Shown here: positions 44,328-53,646 of the stretch, one piece after another | Layout: every line of letters begins with the position of its first letter | How positions within the stretch are numbered: the stretch's first letter is position 1 | Assembly (NCBI RefSeq): GCF_002797975.1 | Contig: NZ_PGET01000001.1 | Location: 1,860,001 to 1,924,000, forward strand | Origin: [Clostridium] celerecrescens 18A | GTDB lineage: Bacteria; Bacillota; Clostridia; Lachnospirales; Lachnospiraceae | Length of the DNA stretch: 64,000 nt | Reading direction: 5' to 3' | The notes under the pieces: generated by a model | Told to the model about the DNA's origin: nothing | Databases searched by the model: none | What the model saw: only the letters and a program-made list of their open reading frames with translations | Made by a program: the position numbers and the translations under genes

Positions 44328-44335
44328 AAAGATTT

Positions 44336-44890
44336 TTATACAGTAAGAAGATCCTTTGACTTTTCTTCAATCATTTTGTCTACCTGGGCGATCATCTTGT
44401 CTGTCAGCTTCTGAATCTTGTCTTCAGCCTCTGCCTGTTCATCTTCAGAAATTTCCTCTGCCTTTAACTGCTTTTTAAATAAGTCATTGGCATCACGGCG
44501 GATGTTACGGATAGCGACCTTGGAAGCCTCTCCTTTTTTCTTAACATCCTTAACCAGATCCTTTCTGCGTTCCTCCGTAAGCTCCGGAAATACAAGGCGG
44601 ATTATATTGCCGTCATTCGTTGGGTTGATTCCCAGTTCAGAAGTGAGAATTGCTTTTTCAATTGCCTTTAACAGACTCTTCTCCCATGGCTGGATCACAA
44701 TCATACGGGCTTCCGGAATAGAAATGTTGCCCACCTGCTGGATAGGAGTCGGTGTACCATAATAATCCACTCTTATTTTATCCAGAACATGCGGGTTGGC
44801 ACGTCCTGCGCGGATTGTCATATAGTCATTCTCCAGCGCTTTTAATGTCTTGTTCATCTTGTCTTCGTAAACCTGTAAACTTTCCTGCAT
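44336..44890 (-). CDS. frr: Ribosome recycling factor
   Basis: The protein splits post-termination ribosomes together with EF-G. 184 residues, near the family's 185. Signatures are LKALENDYMTIRAGRANPHVLDKI near the N-terminus and PELTEERRKDLVKDVKKKGE in the middle, with a C-terminal helix LTDKMIAQVDKMIEEKSKDL. It is 14 bases after pyrH, the standard pairing. Confidence 0.98.
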   Translation of the reverse strand: MQESLQVYEDKMNKTLKALENDYMTIRAGRANPHVLDKIRVDYYGTPTPIQQVGNISIPEARMIVIQPWEKSLLKAIEKAILTSELGINPTNDGNIIRLVFPELTEERRKDLVKDVKKKGEASKVAIRNIRRDANDLFKKQLKAEEISEDEQAEAEDKIQKLTDKMIAQVDKMIEEKSKDLLTV

Positions 44891-44904
44891 ATCGTCCTCC
44901 TGGT

Positions 44905-45606
44905 TTATGCGGTAACTATGGTACCGTTTATTTTTCCCTGCATTGCATTGGCAATGCCATCTTTTTCATTTAAACTAAATACCGCAAGGGGCATTTTATT
45001 TTCCATACACATGATGGAAGCCGTTAAATCAATGACACCAAGCTGCTTCTCGATGACCTCCTGAATGGAAATCTTCTCATATTTAACAGCATTGGGATTT
45101 GTCTTCGGATCACTGTCATATACACCGTCAATGGATTTTGCCAGTAAAATATAATCTGCCTCCATTTCAATGGCGCGAAGCGCAATGCCTGTATCGGTTG
45201 AAAAATAAGGATGGCCTGTTCCTCCGGCAAAAAATACAACTTTACCCTCATCAAAATATCGGTTAGCCCTATCCTTGGAAAAAAGTTCTGTCATGGAACC
45301 ACACTCAAACGGGGTTAGTATCTGTGTACTCATCCCGGCATTACGGAAAATCTCTGAAACATAAATGCAGTTCATTATTGTAGCAAGCATACCAATCTGA
45401 TCCGCCTTAGGACGGTCAATGGCATCGCTGGTTCTGCCTCTCCAGAAGTTACCTCCGCCAATGACAATGCCTACTTCGACACCTGCATCTACGGATATTT
45501 TAACCTGCCGTGCGACCTCCTTAACAGTCGCTTCGTCAAAGCCCGTCTTATTCGCACCAGCAAGAGCTTCGCCACTAAGCTTTAATAATACACGTCTTGG
45601 ATTCAT
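44905..45606 (-). CDS. pyrH: UMP kinase
   Basis: A hexameric amino acid kinase-fold enzyme phosphorylating UMP to UDP. 233 residues. LLKLSGEALAG at the N-terminus and IGGGNFWRGRTS (about 49-60) bind phosphate, and the C-terminal MPLAVFSLNEKDGIANAM is typical. AGGAGAGTTAAGGCT precedes the ATG. A TATAAT (-10) with a poor -35 is seen about 40 bases upstream. It heads the pyrH-frr transcript. Confidence 0.97.
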   Translation of the reverse strand: MNPRRVLLKLSGEALAGANKTGFDEATVKEVARQVKISVDAGVEVGIVIGGGNFWRGRTSDAIDRPKADQIGMLATIMNCIYVSEIFRNAGMSTQILTPFECGSMTELFSKDRANRYFDEGKVVFFAGGTGHPYFSTDTGIALRAIEMEADYILLAKSIDGVYDSDPKTNPNAVKYEKISIQEVIEKQLGVIDLTASIMCMENKMPLAVFSLNEKDGIANAMQGKINGTIVTA

Positions 45607-45713
45607 AGCCTTAACTCTCCTGTACTTTTGTATTGTCTTAGGAGATTATAACATACTTTCGTAGGGTTGGAAAGAGGAAGTTTGCAGGCGGGGAATAAAG
45701 ACCGGGCAAAAGC

Positions 45714-45745
45714 AAAGCACCCGGAAAATAATTCCCGGATGCTTC
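45714..45745 (-). terminator. Terminator after the distal oppA
   Basis: AAGCATCCGGGAA pairs with TTCCGGGTGCTTT on the minus strand, followed by GCTTTTGCC; the T-run is modest. Confidence 0.72.
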
Positions 45746-45765
45746 TAAAATTCAGATAATCCTTA

Positions 45766-47466
45766 CTACTCCATGGTAGCATACTGGAAGAACCAGTATC
45801 CGTATGGTGAATACCATGTACCCTTTAACTTAGGATCCTGTAACCACGGCTGGCTGTAATAAGCAACCGGAGCTATAGCGGAATCCTCTAAAATCATATT
45901 CTCTGCTTCGTGCAGCAATGCATAGTGCTTTGCAACATCAGAAGTTGAGTTTGCTTCATCAAGCTTCTTATCAACTTCAGGGTTATTGTACTTACCATCG
46001 TTATTACCGCTGGTAGACTTAAATAAATTCAGCATATTGGATGGGTCGTCATAGTCTAATAACCAGCCGTTACGTGCAATCTGGAAATCTCCTGCACGAC
46101 GGGTAGGTGTAAAGGTAGACCATTCAACGATCTTAATGTCCATATTAACTCCCAGTGCTTCCTTCCAGCAGCTCTGTAAATACTCAGCTAATGGTTTATG
46201 GAAAAGCTGGTCATTCGTCATGTATTCAATGGTTGGAAATCCCTGGCCATCTGGATATCCGGCTTTTGCAAGAAGCTCTTTTGCCTTAGCAATATCAGCT
46301 TCATGATCAGCTACATTAAAGAAATCGCCGCCATTATTCTTACGAGTCACGTCTTCAAAGGAAGAACCATTTTCTGCATCAGAGATGCCAGGGCCAACGA
46401 AATTTGTTGACGGAGCATAAATTCCCTGCATAACAGTATTGGCAACATAATCACGGTCAATGGCAAGGCTCAAAGCTTTACGCACATCCGGGTTATTAAA
46501 CGGTTCCTTTTGGGTCTGGAAGCTTATATAATAAGTACCCATAGTAGATCCTATCTGGAAATCATCGGTAGTTCTAAGGGTTGGTATTTCTTCCGTAGGA
46601 AGGGTTTTAATCATGGATACTTCACCAGCCTGGTATGCGCTGTAAGCTGCATTGGCATCTTCCATCAGGACGAATTTTAAGGTATTTAAAGTAACCTTGC
46701 TTGCATTCCAGTAATTTTCATTCTTACCAAAGGTAATGTGAGAACCTGGTACCCATTCAACCATCTTTAAAGGACCATTGCTCACATAGGTCTCCGGCTT
46801 TAAGGTCCACTGATCGCCATTTGCCTCAATTGTAGCCTTCTGTACAGGAACCATGGATGCATGAGTGATCAGCTTTGAGAAATATACACAGGGAACAGAC
46901 AGCTCAACCACAAAGGTTTTATCATCAGGAGCGGAAACAGCCAGAGCATCCAGATTGCCTGATGCTGCGTCTTCATATCCCTTTACATAGCCCAGCATAT
47001 CTCCTGCATACGGAGCTGCCGTATTAGGATCAGCAAGTCTCTTCCATGAATATACAAAATCTTCGGCTGTCAGCGGTGTGCCATCGCTCCACTTTAAGCC
47101 ATCACGGAGATGGAAGGTATAGGTAAGGCCATCCTCAGATACATCAAAAGATTCAGCCTGACCGCCCACAATCTTGTTCTCTGGGTCAACGATCATCAGT
47201 GGTTCATACGCATGAACAATAATATTGGCACCATCTGCAGCGCTGTTCAGTGCCGGATCAATGGTCTCGGGATTTGGACCAACCTGCACTGCAAGATCAA
47301 GTGCTGTAGAAGTTCCATTGGCGGGAGCTGTTGTTTCGCTGTTAGCCTCCCCAGCTTTTGTGGTGTCAGAACCCGCTTTCGTGCCAGCAGTATTATTTCC
47401 GCCGCAAGCGGAAAGAATCATACCGGAGGCCATAACGGCAGCTAACACAAGTGACATTTTTTTCAT
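45766..47466 (-). CDS. oppA: Oligopeptide ABC transporter substrate-binding lipoprotein (distal copy)
   Basis: An extracellular lipoprotein of the SBP_bac_5 family, about 566 residues from ATG 47466 (AGGAGG upstream). The signal peptide ends in LSAC with a lipidated cysteine near residue 21; a Thr/Ala/Gly linker precedes LDLAVQVGPNPETIDPALNS. The LRDGLKWSDGTPLTAEDFVYSWKR-type region is the family signature (kept here as LRDGLKWSDGTPL). The adjacent gene upstream is a close paralogue differing mostly in the linker and scattered binding-site residues. It is last in the oppBCDF cluster and has its own terminator. Confidence 0.93.
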   Translation of the reverse strand: MKKMSLVLAAVMASGMILSACGGNNTAGTKAGSDTTKAGEANSETTAPANGTSTALDLAVQVGPNPETIDPALNSAADGANIIVHAYEPLMIVDPENKIVGGQAESFDVSEDGLTYTFHLRDGLKWSDGTPLTAEDFVYSWKRLADPNTAAPYAGDMLGYVKGYEDAASGNLDALAVSAPDDKTFVVELSVPCVYFSKLITHASMVPVQKATIEANGDQWTLKPETYVSNGPLKMVEWVPGSHITFGKNENYWNASKVTLNTLKFVLMEDANAAYSAYQAGEVSMIKTLPTEEIPTLRTTDDFQIGSTMGTYYISFQTQKEPFNNPDVRKALSLAIDRDYVANTVMQGIYAPSTNFVGPGISDAENGSSFEDVTRKNNGGDFFNVADHEADIAKAKELLAKAGYPDGQGFPTIEYMTNDQLFHKPLAEYLQSCWKEALGVNMDIKIVEWSTFTPTRRAGDFQIARNGWLLDYDDPSNMLNLFKSTSGNNDGKYNNPEVDKKLDEANSTSDVAKHYALLHEAENMILEDSAIAPVAYYSQPWLQDPKLKGTWYSPYGYWFFQYATME

Positions 47467-47697
47467 AGACCGTCCTCCTAATAAAAAATTATATTCGATC
47501 AACGCAATAACGCTTTAACCAGTTACTGCAGCGACTTATTCTTTAGCATAACATAAAATCAGAAAAATAGCAATGAGAAAATGGTTTATTAGATAAGAAT
47601 GCAGTTAATGGGATATTCGCAATCCGCAAGTATGTCCCAACCAGCCATTTATGCCTTTCCGTGATTGAAACGTAGGACTTATCTGATGAGGTTAAAT

Positions 47698-47731
47698 AAA
47701 AAAATCACCCAGAAAAATTCCTGGGTGATTT
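47698..47731 (-). terminator. Terminator between the two oppA genes
   Basis: AAATCACCCAGGAA pairs with TTCTGGGTGATTT on the minus strand, followed by TTTTATTT, so transcription probably drops after the first oppA. The rest of 47467-47697 has no gene. Confidence 0.88.
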
Positions 47732-47747
47732 GAAAATAACAGACTTT

Positions 47748-49439
47748 TTACTCCATGGTAGCAAACTGGAAGAACCAGTATCCATACGGAGAATACCATG
47801 TACCCTTTAACTTAGAATCCTGTAACCAGAATTCATTCCGGTAATTAAGCGGTGCAATGGCTGCATCGTTAAGGATTATATTTTCTGCTTCATGAAGCTT
47901 CTCATAGTGCTCTTTAACATCAGCTGTGGAGTTGGCTTCATTAAGCAGCTTGTCAAGCTCCGGATTATTGTACAAAGCATTATTGTTGCCGCTTGTAGAC
48001 ATCATCAGGTTTAAAAGATTGGAAGGATCATCATAATCAAGACTCCAGGCATCACGGGCAATCTGATAATCTCCTGCACGGCGGGTAGGTGTAAAAGTAG
48101 CCCACTCAAGGATCTTAATGTCTACGTTAATGCCAAGTGCTTCCTTCCAGCAGCTCTGCAAGTATTCTGCTACCGGTTTGTTATAGCCTGCATCATTGGT
48201 CATATACTCAACAACAGGGAAGCCTTTTCCGTCTGGATATCCTGCCTTTGCAAGAAGCTCTTTCGCTTTTGCAACATCTGATTCATAATTTTCAATATTA
48301 AAGAAGTCGCCGCCGTTGTTCTTGCGTGTTACATCCTCAAAGAAGGTTCCGCCTTCTGCATCAGAAACACCACGTGGAACGAAGTTAGCCGCAGGAGCAC
48401 CAATTCCCTGCATAACGGTATTAGCCAAATAATCGCGGTCAATGGCAAGGCTTAAAGCTCTACGCACGTCCGGATTATTAAATGGCTCCTTCTGGTTCTG
48501 GAAATCTATATAGGAAATACCCATGCCTGGCTCTACATGGAACTCTTCTGTTCCCTTAAGAGCTGGGATCTCCTCTGTAGGTACATCCTTAATCATAGAC
48601 ACTTCTCCGGTCTGATAAGCGCTGTAAGCCGCATTGGCATCTTCCATCAGGACGAATTTTAAAGTATTTAAAGTAATCTTATCTGCATTCCAATAATTTT
48701 CATTTTTTGCAAAAGTAATATGGGAGCCTGGAACCCACTCAATCATCTTTAACGGTCCGTTGGAGATGTAAGTGTCAGGCTTTAAGCACCACTGATCCCC
48801 AGCTGCATCTACAACTGCCTGCTGTACAGGAACCATGGATGCATGAGTAACCAGCTTTGAAAAATACACGCATGGAGCAGATAATTCTACTACGAGAGTC
48901 TTATCATCAGAAGCGGATACGCCAAGGGCATCCAGATTTCCGGCAGCAGCCTCTTCATAGCCTTTTACATAGCCCAGCATATCTGCAGCATAAGGAGCTG
49001 CTGTATTAGGATCTGCCAGTCTCTTCCAGGAATACACAAAGTCATTGGCTGTAAGGGGCGTACCATCACTCCACTTCAAGCCATCACGAAGATGGAAGGT
49101 ATAGGTAAGTCCATCCTCAGAAACATCGAAGGATTCCGCCTGACCGCCTACAATTTTGTTCTCTGAATCTACGATCAGCAGAGACTCAAAGGCATGTACG
49201 ATCACATTAGCACCATCAGCCGCGCTATTTAAAGCGGGATCAATGGTTTCCGGGTTTGGACCGACCTGAACTGCAAGGTCAAGACCTCCTGATGATTCTC
49301 CTCCTGGGGTAGTTGCCTCCCCGTTGGCTGCATTGGTTGTACCGCCTGCAGATGGACCAGCCGATTTATTACCGCCGCAAGCGGAAAGGATCATGCCGGT
49401 TGCCATAACAGCAGCCAATACAAGTGACATTTTTTTCAT
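47748..49439 (-). CDS. oppA: Oligopeptide ABC transporter substrate-binding lipoprotein (proximal copy)
   Basis: About 563 residues from ATG 49439, behind AGGAGG. The signal peptide and lipobox LSAC are nearly identical to the distal copy, as are long stretches of the mature protein (AADGANVIVHAFESLLIVD, GSHITFAKNENYWNADK). The linker after the cysteine differs (GGNKSAGPSAGG) and so do positions in the later half. Such proteins capture peptides outside the membrane for the OppBCDF permease. It directly follows oppF and is the copy most likely expressed with the permease genes. Confidence 0.93.
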   Translation of the reverse strand: MKKMSLVLAAVMATGMILSACGGNKSAGPSAGGTTNAANGEATTPGGESSGGLDLAVQVGPNPETIDPALNSAADGANVIVHAFESLLIVDSENKIVGGQAESFDVSEDGLTYTFHLRDGLKWSDGTPLTANDFVYSWKRLADPNTAAPYAADMLGYVKGYEEAAAGNLDALGVSASDDKTLVVELSAPCVYFSKLVTHASMVPVQQAVVDAAGDQWCLKPDTYISNGPLKMIEWVPGSHITFAKNENYWNADKITLNTLKFVLMEDANAAYSAYQTGEVSMIKDVPTEEIPALKGTEEFHVEPGMGISYIDFQNQKEPFNNPDVRRALSLAIDRDYLANTVMQGIGAPAANFVPRGVSDAEGGTFFEDVTRKNNGGDFFNIENYESDVAKAKELLAKAGYPDGKGFPVVEYMTNDAGYNKPVAEYLQSCWKEALGINVDIKILEWATFTPTRRAGDYQIARDAWSLDYDDPSNLLNLMMSTSGNNNALYNNPELDKLLNEANSTADVKEHYEKLHEAENIILNDAAIAPLNYRNEFWLQDSKLKGTWYSPYGYWFFQFATME

Positions 49440-49545
49440 AAATTCCCTCCTATAGATATATTTAATCGGCACAGCAATACGTCCATCGTCTGTTGTGCCG
49501 ATTCTCTCTCAGCATAGCATAAAAACTATTAAATGGCAATGAAAA

Positions 49546-50526
49546 TCAATTTACCTTTTCCAGATGGTGACATGCAGCGTAATGACCGGAAGAAACCTCT
49601 CTCCACTCCGGCTCCTGGGCAGCACAAAGTTCATCCGCATAAGGACACCGTGTACGGAAGCGGCAGCCGGATGGCGGATTTACCGGGCTTGGTACATCCC
49701 CTTCCAGAACGATTCTCTTAGATTTACGGCTGGTTTCCGGATCCGCAATCGGGATGGCAGAAATCAGGCTCTTAGTATATGGGTGCACACTGTGGAAGGT
49801 CAGTTCATAGCTGTCTGCAAGCTCTACCATTTTTCCTAAATACATAACTCCGATCCGGTTGGAAATGTGTTTCACAATGGAAAGGTCATGTGCAATAAAC
49901 AGATAGGTCAGTCCCAGTTCTTCCTGAAGCTGTTCAAACATATTGACAACCTGTGCCTGAATGGAAACATCCAGAGCCGATACCGGCTCGTCACAGACGA
50001 TGAACTGAGGGTTCACTGCCAGAGCACGTGCAATACCCACACGCTGACGCTGTCCGCCGGAAAATTCATGAGGGTAACGGTTTGCATGCTCTGAATTAAG
50101 TCCTACTGTTGACAGAACAGAAATGATCTGGTCCTGACGATCCTTTTTATTAGAAGCAAGATGATGGATGTCAATCGCCTCGCCGATAATATCACCAACG
50201 GTCATACGGGGATCCAGGCTGGCATAGGGATCCTGGAACACGATCTGCATCTTTCGGCGGTAAGGGAGCATGTTTACCTTGGTAATATCCTCACCGTCAA
50301 AGAAAATCTTTCCTGCGGTAGGCTCATATAGCCGGAGCAAAGTACGGCCTGTGGTGGTTTTTCCGCATCCGGATTCTCCAACCAGTCCCAGAGTCTCGCC
50401 CTTTTTAATTCCAAAAGAAACGTTATCTACTGCTTTTACGACTTTTTTCTCAAATAACTTGCCTCCGGCAACAGGGAAATACTGCTGTAAATTCTGCACC
50501 TCTACAAGATTTTTATTTTCCATCAT
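49546..50526 (-). CDS. oppF: Oligopeptide ABC transporter ATP-binding protein OppF
   Basis: A 326-residue ATPase on the cytosolic side of the importer. Walker A GESGCGKTT (about 51-59), the signature SGGQRQRVGIARAL (about 154-167), Walker B FIVCDEPVSALD and the C-terminal oligopeptide-type extension with CRFRTRCPYADELC are all present. The latter cysteines probably hold an iron-sulfur cluster, as shown for some Dpp/Opp ATPases. Its start overlaps the end of oppD by 4 bases, indicating translational coupling. Confidence 0.95.
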   Translation of the reverse strand: MMENKNLVEVQNLQQYFPVAGGKLFEKKVVKAVDNVSFGIKKGETLGLVGESGCGKTTTGRTLLRLYEPTAGKIFFDGEDITKVNMLPYRRKMQIVFQDPYASLDPRMTVGDIIGEAIDIHHLASNKKDRQDQIISVLSTVGLNSEHANRYPHEFSGGQRQRVGIARALAVNPQFIVCDEPVSALDVSIQAQVVNMFEQLQEELGLTYLFIAHDLSIVKHISNRIGVMYLGKMVELADSYELTFHSVHPYTKSLISAIPIADPETSRKSKRIVLEGDVPSPVNPPSGCRFRTRCPYADELCAAQEPEWREVSSGHYAACHHLEKVN

Positions 50527-51527
50527 GCATCTCCCTTCTGTGCCTGTTCATACTCCTGCTTCTGAAGCAGCCAGCAGGCACTATAATGAATATCGGATAT
50601 ATCCGTATACGGCGGCATTTCACGCAGGCAAATCTTCATGCAGGCGCGGCATCTGGGCGCAAAAGGACAGCCAGCCGGCGGATTTAACATATCCACAGGG
50701 CTTCCTTCAATAGGAACCAGCTTATTGTGCTCTTTTTCCGTAAGCTTAGGAATGCTTCGGATCAGGCCTTTTGTATATTCGTGGCTTGGATTATAAAAAA
50801 TATCATCCGTATTGCCGTATTCTACTACTTTTCCTGCATACATAACTGCAATTCGGTCGCACATGTTCGCAACCACACCCAGGTCATGAGTGATCATGAT
50901 GATCGCCATACCTAGCTTTTCTTTCAGTTCCATCATCAGTTCCAGAATCTGTGCCTGAATGGTTACATCCAGAGCGGTAGTCGGTTCATCTGCGATCAAA
51001 AGCTTTGGCTCACATGCAAGAGCAATGGCAATCATGATACGCTGGCGCATACCACCGGACAGCTCGTGAGGATACTGCTTCAGACGCTTATCAGGCTCAT
51101 TGATCCCTACCAGGGTCAGAAGCTCCCTTGCTCTGTCATTCGCCTGTTGTTTATTTTTATTTGTATGAAGCATGATCACTTCAGTGATCTGGTTTCCAAC
51201 TGTGTAAACCGGATTCAAGCTGGTCATGGGATCCTGGAAAATAATAGAGATTTCGTTTCCACGGATCTTTCTCATTTCCTTCTCTGTCATTTTTTCAATC
51301 TGGTGGCCGTTAAACTGAAGGGATCCATCAATCAAGCGTCCAGGATAAGCCGTAAGTCCCATAAGGCTGTAGGCTGTTACAGACTTACCGGAACCGGACT
51401 CACCTACAATGCCAAGAACCTCTCCTTCACGAAGATGAAGGGATACATCATTAAGAGCCTTAACTTCTCCAGCCGGTGTAAAGAAGGAAAGACGTTCATT
51501 TTCAATATTAACCAAATATTCGTTCAT
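50523..51527 (-). CDS. oppD: Oligopeptide ABC transporter ATP-binding protein OppD
   Basis: A 334-residue partner ATPase of OppF. Walker [11 protein letters not shown] (about 41-50), signature [15 protein letters not shown], Walker [13 protein letters not shown] and switch histidine [10 protein letters not shown] are present. The end carries the oligopeptide-type [14 protein letters not shown] cysteines. It begins 14 bases after oppC and overlaps oppF. Confidence 0.95.
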   Translation of the reverse strand: MNEYLVNIENERLSFFTPAGEVKALNDVSLHLREGEVLGIVGESGSGKSVTAYSLMGLTAYPGRLIDGSLQFNGHQIEKMTEKEMRKIRGNEISIIFQDPMTSLNPVYTVGNQITEVIMLHTNKNKQQANDRARELLTLVGINEPDKRLKQYPHELSGGMRQRIMIAIALACEPKLLIADEPTTALDVTIQAQILELMMELKEKLGMAIIMITHDLGVVANMCDRIAVMYAGKVVEYGNTDDIFYNPSHEYTKGLIRSIPKLTEKEHNKLVPIEGSPVDMLNPPAGCPFAPRCRACMKICLREMPPYTDISDIHYSACWLLQKQEYEQAQKGDA

Positions 51528-51541
51528 CGAATCTCTCCTCC

Positions 51542-52582
51542 TTAATCTTTCAGCTTTGGATCGAATGCGTCACGCAGACCATCGCCCAACAGGTTGAAAC
51601 TTAGAATAATGATAGAAATCATAAGAGCCGGTGCAAACAAACGATGCGGATAGCTTTGCAGACCATTTAACGCAGCGCTTGCAAGGCTTCCCAAAGAAGG
51701 CATGGGCGCAGCAACGCCAAGGCCAAGGAAGCTTAAAAAGCTCTCCGTAAAAATTGAGGATGGTATCTGCAGGGTAGTCGTTACAATTAAGGTACCAATA
51801 CAGTTTGTAAGTAAATGCTTCTTAATGATATGACCGCTGGAAGCTCCAAGGGCCCTTGCCGCAGTTACATATTCCTGCTCTTTTAAAATCAGGATCTGGC
51901 TTCGTACGATACGTGCCATACCTACCCAGTAAAGCAGGGCAAATACAACAAAGATACTGATTAAGTTAACACCAATGACCTGGATCCACTGAAAACCAGG
52001 CCTTTGAGACAAGGCTTTTAGAGGCTGGTCAAATGCAACGGATAGCAATACGATAATCAAAATATCAGGTACTGTATAAATCATATCAACAATACGCATC
52101 ATAATCATATCCACCCAGCCGCCGAAAAAGCCTGCGATGGAACCGTAAAGGGATCCGATGAGTAAAATGATACAGGAAGCGATTAAACCGACCATCAGGG
52201 AAACACGGCTTCCCATCATGACACGGACCGCATAGTCACGACCCAGGTTATCCGTTCCTAAAATATGAGGAAATACTTTCTCTCCTGATTCTATAGCAGT
52301 CAGTTCTTTTTCAGAATACTGCATGGGAGCAAGATTTTCACTTCCACGGATCTGCTGTTCATACCTATATGGGTAAAATTGAGGGACTAAAAAAGACAAA
52401 ATAAATACAACAATGATAACAGCAAGGCTGATCATTGAAATCTTATTCTTTTTAAGGCGTCTGATTCCATCCTTCCAAAATCCAACGCTCTTACGCATGA
52501 CTGTCAGGCTTTCTTTTTCTGCATCACTTGCCGGGAGAAAGTCTTCTACATTAAGCTGTAATGATAATTTATTCTTTGGCAT
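51542..52582 (-). CDS. oppC: Oligopeptide ABC transporter permease OppC
   Basis: A 346-residue permease. A cytosolic N-terminal tail of about 45 residues precedes six membrane helices. The EAA loop for contact with the ATPases is EYVTAARALGASSGHIIKKHLLTN (key residues ARALGA, about 240). The C-terminal SLGDGLRDAFDPKLKD-like ending (here NLLGDGLRDAFDPKLKD) is a hallmark of DppC/OppC. It is 16 bases after oppB. Confidence 0.95.
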   Translation of the reverse strand: MPKNKLSLQLNVEDFLPASDAEKESLTVMRKSVGFWKDGIRRLKKNKISMISLAVIIVVFILSFLVPQFYPYRYEQQIRGSENLAPMQYSEKELTAIESGEKVFPHILGTDNLGRDYAVRVMMGSRVSLMVGLIASCIILLIGSLYGSIAGFFGGWVDMIMMRIVDMIYTVPDILIIVLLSVAFDQPLKALSQRPGFQWIQVIGVNLISIFVVFALLYWVGMARIVRSQILILKEQEYVTAARALGASSGHIIKKHLLTNCIGTLIVTTTLQIPSSIFTESFLSFLGLGVAAPMPSLGSLASAALNGLQSYPHRLFAPALMISIIILSFNLLGDGLRDAFDPKLKD

Positions 52583-52598
52583 TTCTTTCTCCTTTCCC

Positions 52599-53525
52599 TT
52601 ACTTCAGATTAATTCGCGGATCGATGAATTTATAAGCAACGTCGACCAGCACATTCATGATAACCATTAAAGTAGCAAGGAAGATCGTAGTACCCATGAT
52701 AAGAGGATAGTCACGTCCTGTAATGGAACCAATGAATTCTGATCCCAGGCCCGGAATCGTAAATATCTTTTCAACAATAAAACTTCCTGTTACGGTATAG
52801 GCCAAAAGCGGTCCTAAATATGTAACAACCGGAAGAATGGCGTTACGAAGTGCATGCTTAAAGATGCTGACCATCTGGGAAAGCCCTTTGGCACGGGCTG
52901 TTCTCATGTAATCCTGTCCCATAACATCCAACATGGAAGAACGCATCAGACGTGCGATATAGGAGGACGGATAGAATGAAAGAGCCATGACAGGCATAAT
53001 GTAGTTTTTCCACGATGCCAGTCCAAACGTAGGCAAAAGTCCCAGCTTTAGACTCAAAATATACATTAAAATAGTACAGACAACAAAACTTGGTACTGCA
53101 ATACCGCATGTACTGAAGATAATAATAATATTATCAACTGCAGTTCCGCGCTTGAATGCAGCAATACTGCCTAATGGAACTCCAACGAGAACAGCGGTCA
53201 GAATTGCAATTCCGCCGATCTTTGCAGATACAGGAAATTTTGTTTCAATGATCATGTTTACCGTACGGCCGCGCTGTTTTACGCTTAATCCTAAATTGCC
53301 GTGAAGCAAATCCTTCATATAAGTAATATACTGTTCGCTTAACGGTTTATCCAGGCCGTACTTTTCATTAAGGGCCGCCTGGGCCTGTGGGCTTATGGCC
53401 TTCTCTGACATGAATGGGCCTCCTGGAACCATATTCATGACAAAGAAAGTAACCGTTGCAACAGCAAAGATGGTTACGATCGCCATAGCGATACGCTTTA
53501 TAATATATTTAGCCACTTTCCTCAA
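52599..53525 (-). CDS. oppB: Oligopeptide ABC transporter permease OppB
   Basis: A 308-residue permease and the first gene of the opp operon. The N-terminal helix (RIAMAIVTIFAVATVTFFV) and MNMVPGGPF are typical of DppB/OppB, with the EAA loop DYMRTARAKGLSQ about residue 200 and the C-terminal DVAYKFIDPRINLK. A spacer of about 65 bases separates it from the tsf terminator upstream. A TTGACA is visible there, but no well-spaced -10, so the promoter is uncertain. Confidence 0.95.
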   Translation of the reverse strand: MRKVAKYIIKRIAMAIVTIFAVATVTFFVMNMVPGGPFMSEKAISPQAQAALNEKYGLDKPLSEQYITYMKDLLHGNLGLSVKQRGRTVNMIIETKFPVSAKIGGIAILTAVLVGVPLGSIAAFKRGTAVDNIIIIFSTCGIAVPSFVVCTILMYILSLKLGLLPTFGLASWKNYIMPVMALSFYPSSYIARLMRSSMLDVMGQDYMRTARAKGLSQMVSIFKHALRNAILPVVTYLGPLLAYTVTGSFIVEKIFTIPGLGSEFIGSITGRDYPLIMGTTIFLATLMVIMNVLVDVAYKFIDPRINLK

Positions 53526-53591
53526 CTCCTTTGGTATAGTGATGTCCGTCAGTTATGGAAACATCTGTCAATGGTAAACGGACACTGTTTT

Positions 53592-53623
53592 AAAAGAAAA
53601 ATCCCATGGATACCCATGGGATT
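53592..53623 (-). terminator. Terminator after tsf
   Basis: AATCCCATGG pairs with CCATGGGATT around GTAT on the minus strand, followed by TTTCTTTT. Confidence 0.9.
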
Positions 53624-53646
53624 CCCCCCAGAATCCTGCTACAAGA

